A stretch of 64,000 nt of DNA from Hyphomicrobiales bacterium (GTDB lineage: Bacteria > Pseudomonadota > Alphaproteobacteria > Rhizobiales > Rhizobiaceae): the NCBI GenBank assembly GCA_900469345.1, contig UBWZ01000012.1:124001-188000 (forward strand), read 5' to 3'. Below, one piece after another: positions 63,446-64,000 of the stretch. The notes beneath the pieces are model-generated. The model searched no databases. It saw only the letters and a program-made list of their open reading frames with translations, and was not told the DNA's origin. The translations under genes were made by a program, and so were the position numbers. How positions within the stretch are numbered: position 1 is the first letter of the stretch; every line of letters starts with the position of its first letter.

Positions 63446-64000
63446 ATGGCATTGCCCGATTTCAGCATGCGCCAGCTTCTGGAAGCTGGTGTTCACTTCG
63501 GCCACCAGACCCATCGCTGGAACCCGAAGATGAAGCCGTACATCTTCGGCGATCGTAACAACATCCACATCATCGACCTGGCTCAGACGGTTCCCATGCT
63601 GTCGCGCGCCCTGCAGGTCGTGTCTGACACGGTTGCCCGTGGCGGCCGCGTTCTGTTCGTCGGCACCAAGCGCCAGGCTTCCGAGCTGATCGCCGATTCG
63701 GCAAAGCGCTCCGCCCAGTACTATGTCAACTCGCGTTGGCTCGGCGGCATGATGACGAACTGGAAGACGATCTCGAACTCGATCCAGCGTCTGCGCAAGC
63801 TCGACGAGATCCTCGGTTCGGACGCTTCCGGCTTCACGAAGAAGGAACGCCTCAACCTCGAGCGCGAACGCGAGAAGCTTGAAAAGGCCCTCGGCGGTAT
63901 CCGCGACATGGGCGGCACGCCGGACCTGATGTTCATCATCGACACGAACAAGGAAAAGATCGCCATCGACGAAGCCAAGCGCCTGGGCATCCCGGTCGTG
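63446..64000 (+). CDS. rpsB: 30S ribosomal protein S2, partial (N-terminal part)
   Basis: The frame is open to the right edge; 185 codons are visible of about 255 expected. Family blocks are complete so far: [103 protein letters not shown], and [41 protein letters not shown]. An AAAGGAGAAA ribosome site precedes ATG 63446. The 180-nt leader has a short hairpin (63354-63370) and, by analogy with other bacteria, may bind S2. tsf is expected next. Confidence 0.98.
   Translation, partial: MALPDFSMRQLLEAGVHFGHQTHRWNPKMKPYIFGDRNNIHIIDLAQTVPMLSRALQVVSDTVARGGRVLFVGTKRQASELIADSAKRSAQYYVNSRWLGGMMTNWKTISNSIQRLRKLDEILGSDASGFTKKERLNLEREREKLEKALGGIRDMGGTPDLMFIIDTNKEKIAIDEAKRLGIPVV

Overview
The window is a GC-rich chromosomal segment from an alphaproteobacterium of the order Rhizobiales, most likely family Rhizobiaceae; the genus cannot be fixed from the sequence alone. 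The evidence is the general L-amino-acid permease operon aapJQMP divergent from metC, an EipB-type envelope protein, several DUF1127 microproteins, an alpha-r14-like small RNA with anti-Shine-Dalgarno loops, alphaproteobacterial accessory complex I subunits, a PHB synthase, and CTTG(A/C)N-16/17-CTATA-type promoters. I see no prophage, transposase, CRISPR array or plasmid functions, so this looks like ordinary core chromosome with a few accessory insertions.

Layout. 1-2240: start of trmFO (cut by the left edge), two DUF1127 genes and an upstream three-hairpin sRNA, all on the minus strand, then tRNA-Leu. 2.3-6.5 kb: trigger factor, an ABC-F ATPase and a HAD phosphatase. 6.5-10.1 kb: two small secreted proteins, a GST, a GNAT and isocitrate dehydrogenase on the minus strand. 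10.2-19.3 kb: a secreted protein, a FUSC transporter, trmJ-murI, a third DUF1127 gene, a HerA-like ATPase, phoA and rpsD. 19.4-29.0 kb: sthA (minus), then a GntR regulator with a peptide ABC transporter wrapped around a cytoplasmic gamma-glutamyltransferase. 29.0-33.3 kb: phaC-sfsA-map-radC (minus). 33.4-38.8 kb: a SHOCT lipoprotein, an alaC-type aminotransferase, hom, a membrane microprotein and recJ. 38.8-42.3 kb: two tRNA-Glu copies, a lipoprotein, gloA, a double cold-shock protein, a DUF192 protein, tRNA-Pro, an NDUFS4-like complex I subunit and tRNA-Arg. 42.4-44.4 kb: a DUF892 protein and two secreted unknowns. 44.4-50.2 kb: aapJQMP divergent from metC. 50.2-58.5 kb: an FAD monooxygenase with a CHCC zinc-finger protein, an alpha/beta hydrolase, cysE, DUF3126, clpS-clpA and azlCD. 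58.5-64 kb: ridA-gdpd-DUF482-HIT (minus), an inverted-repeat-bounded 191-bp element, eipB, a pentapeptide-repeat protein and rpsB (cut by the right edge).

How the genes work together. Most operons are housekeeping: tRNA modification, translation, protein folding and proteolysis (tig, clpSA, map), methionine/threonine/cysteine metabolism (hom, metC, cysE), amino-acid uptake (aap, azlCD) and carbon storage (phaC). The two most distinctive groups are the sRNA/DUF1127 cluster at 0.9-1.8 kb and the GntR-controlled import-and-cleave operon at 21.1-29.0 kb, whose gene order predicts uptake and cytoplasmic hydrolysis of gamma-glutamyl compounds. All functional calls come from reading the sequence and motifs; no database search was possible.
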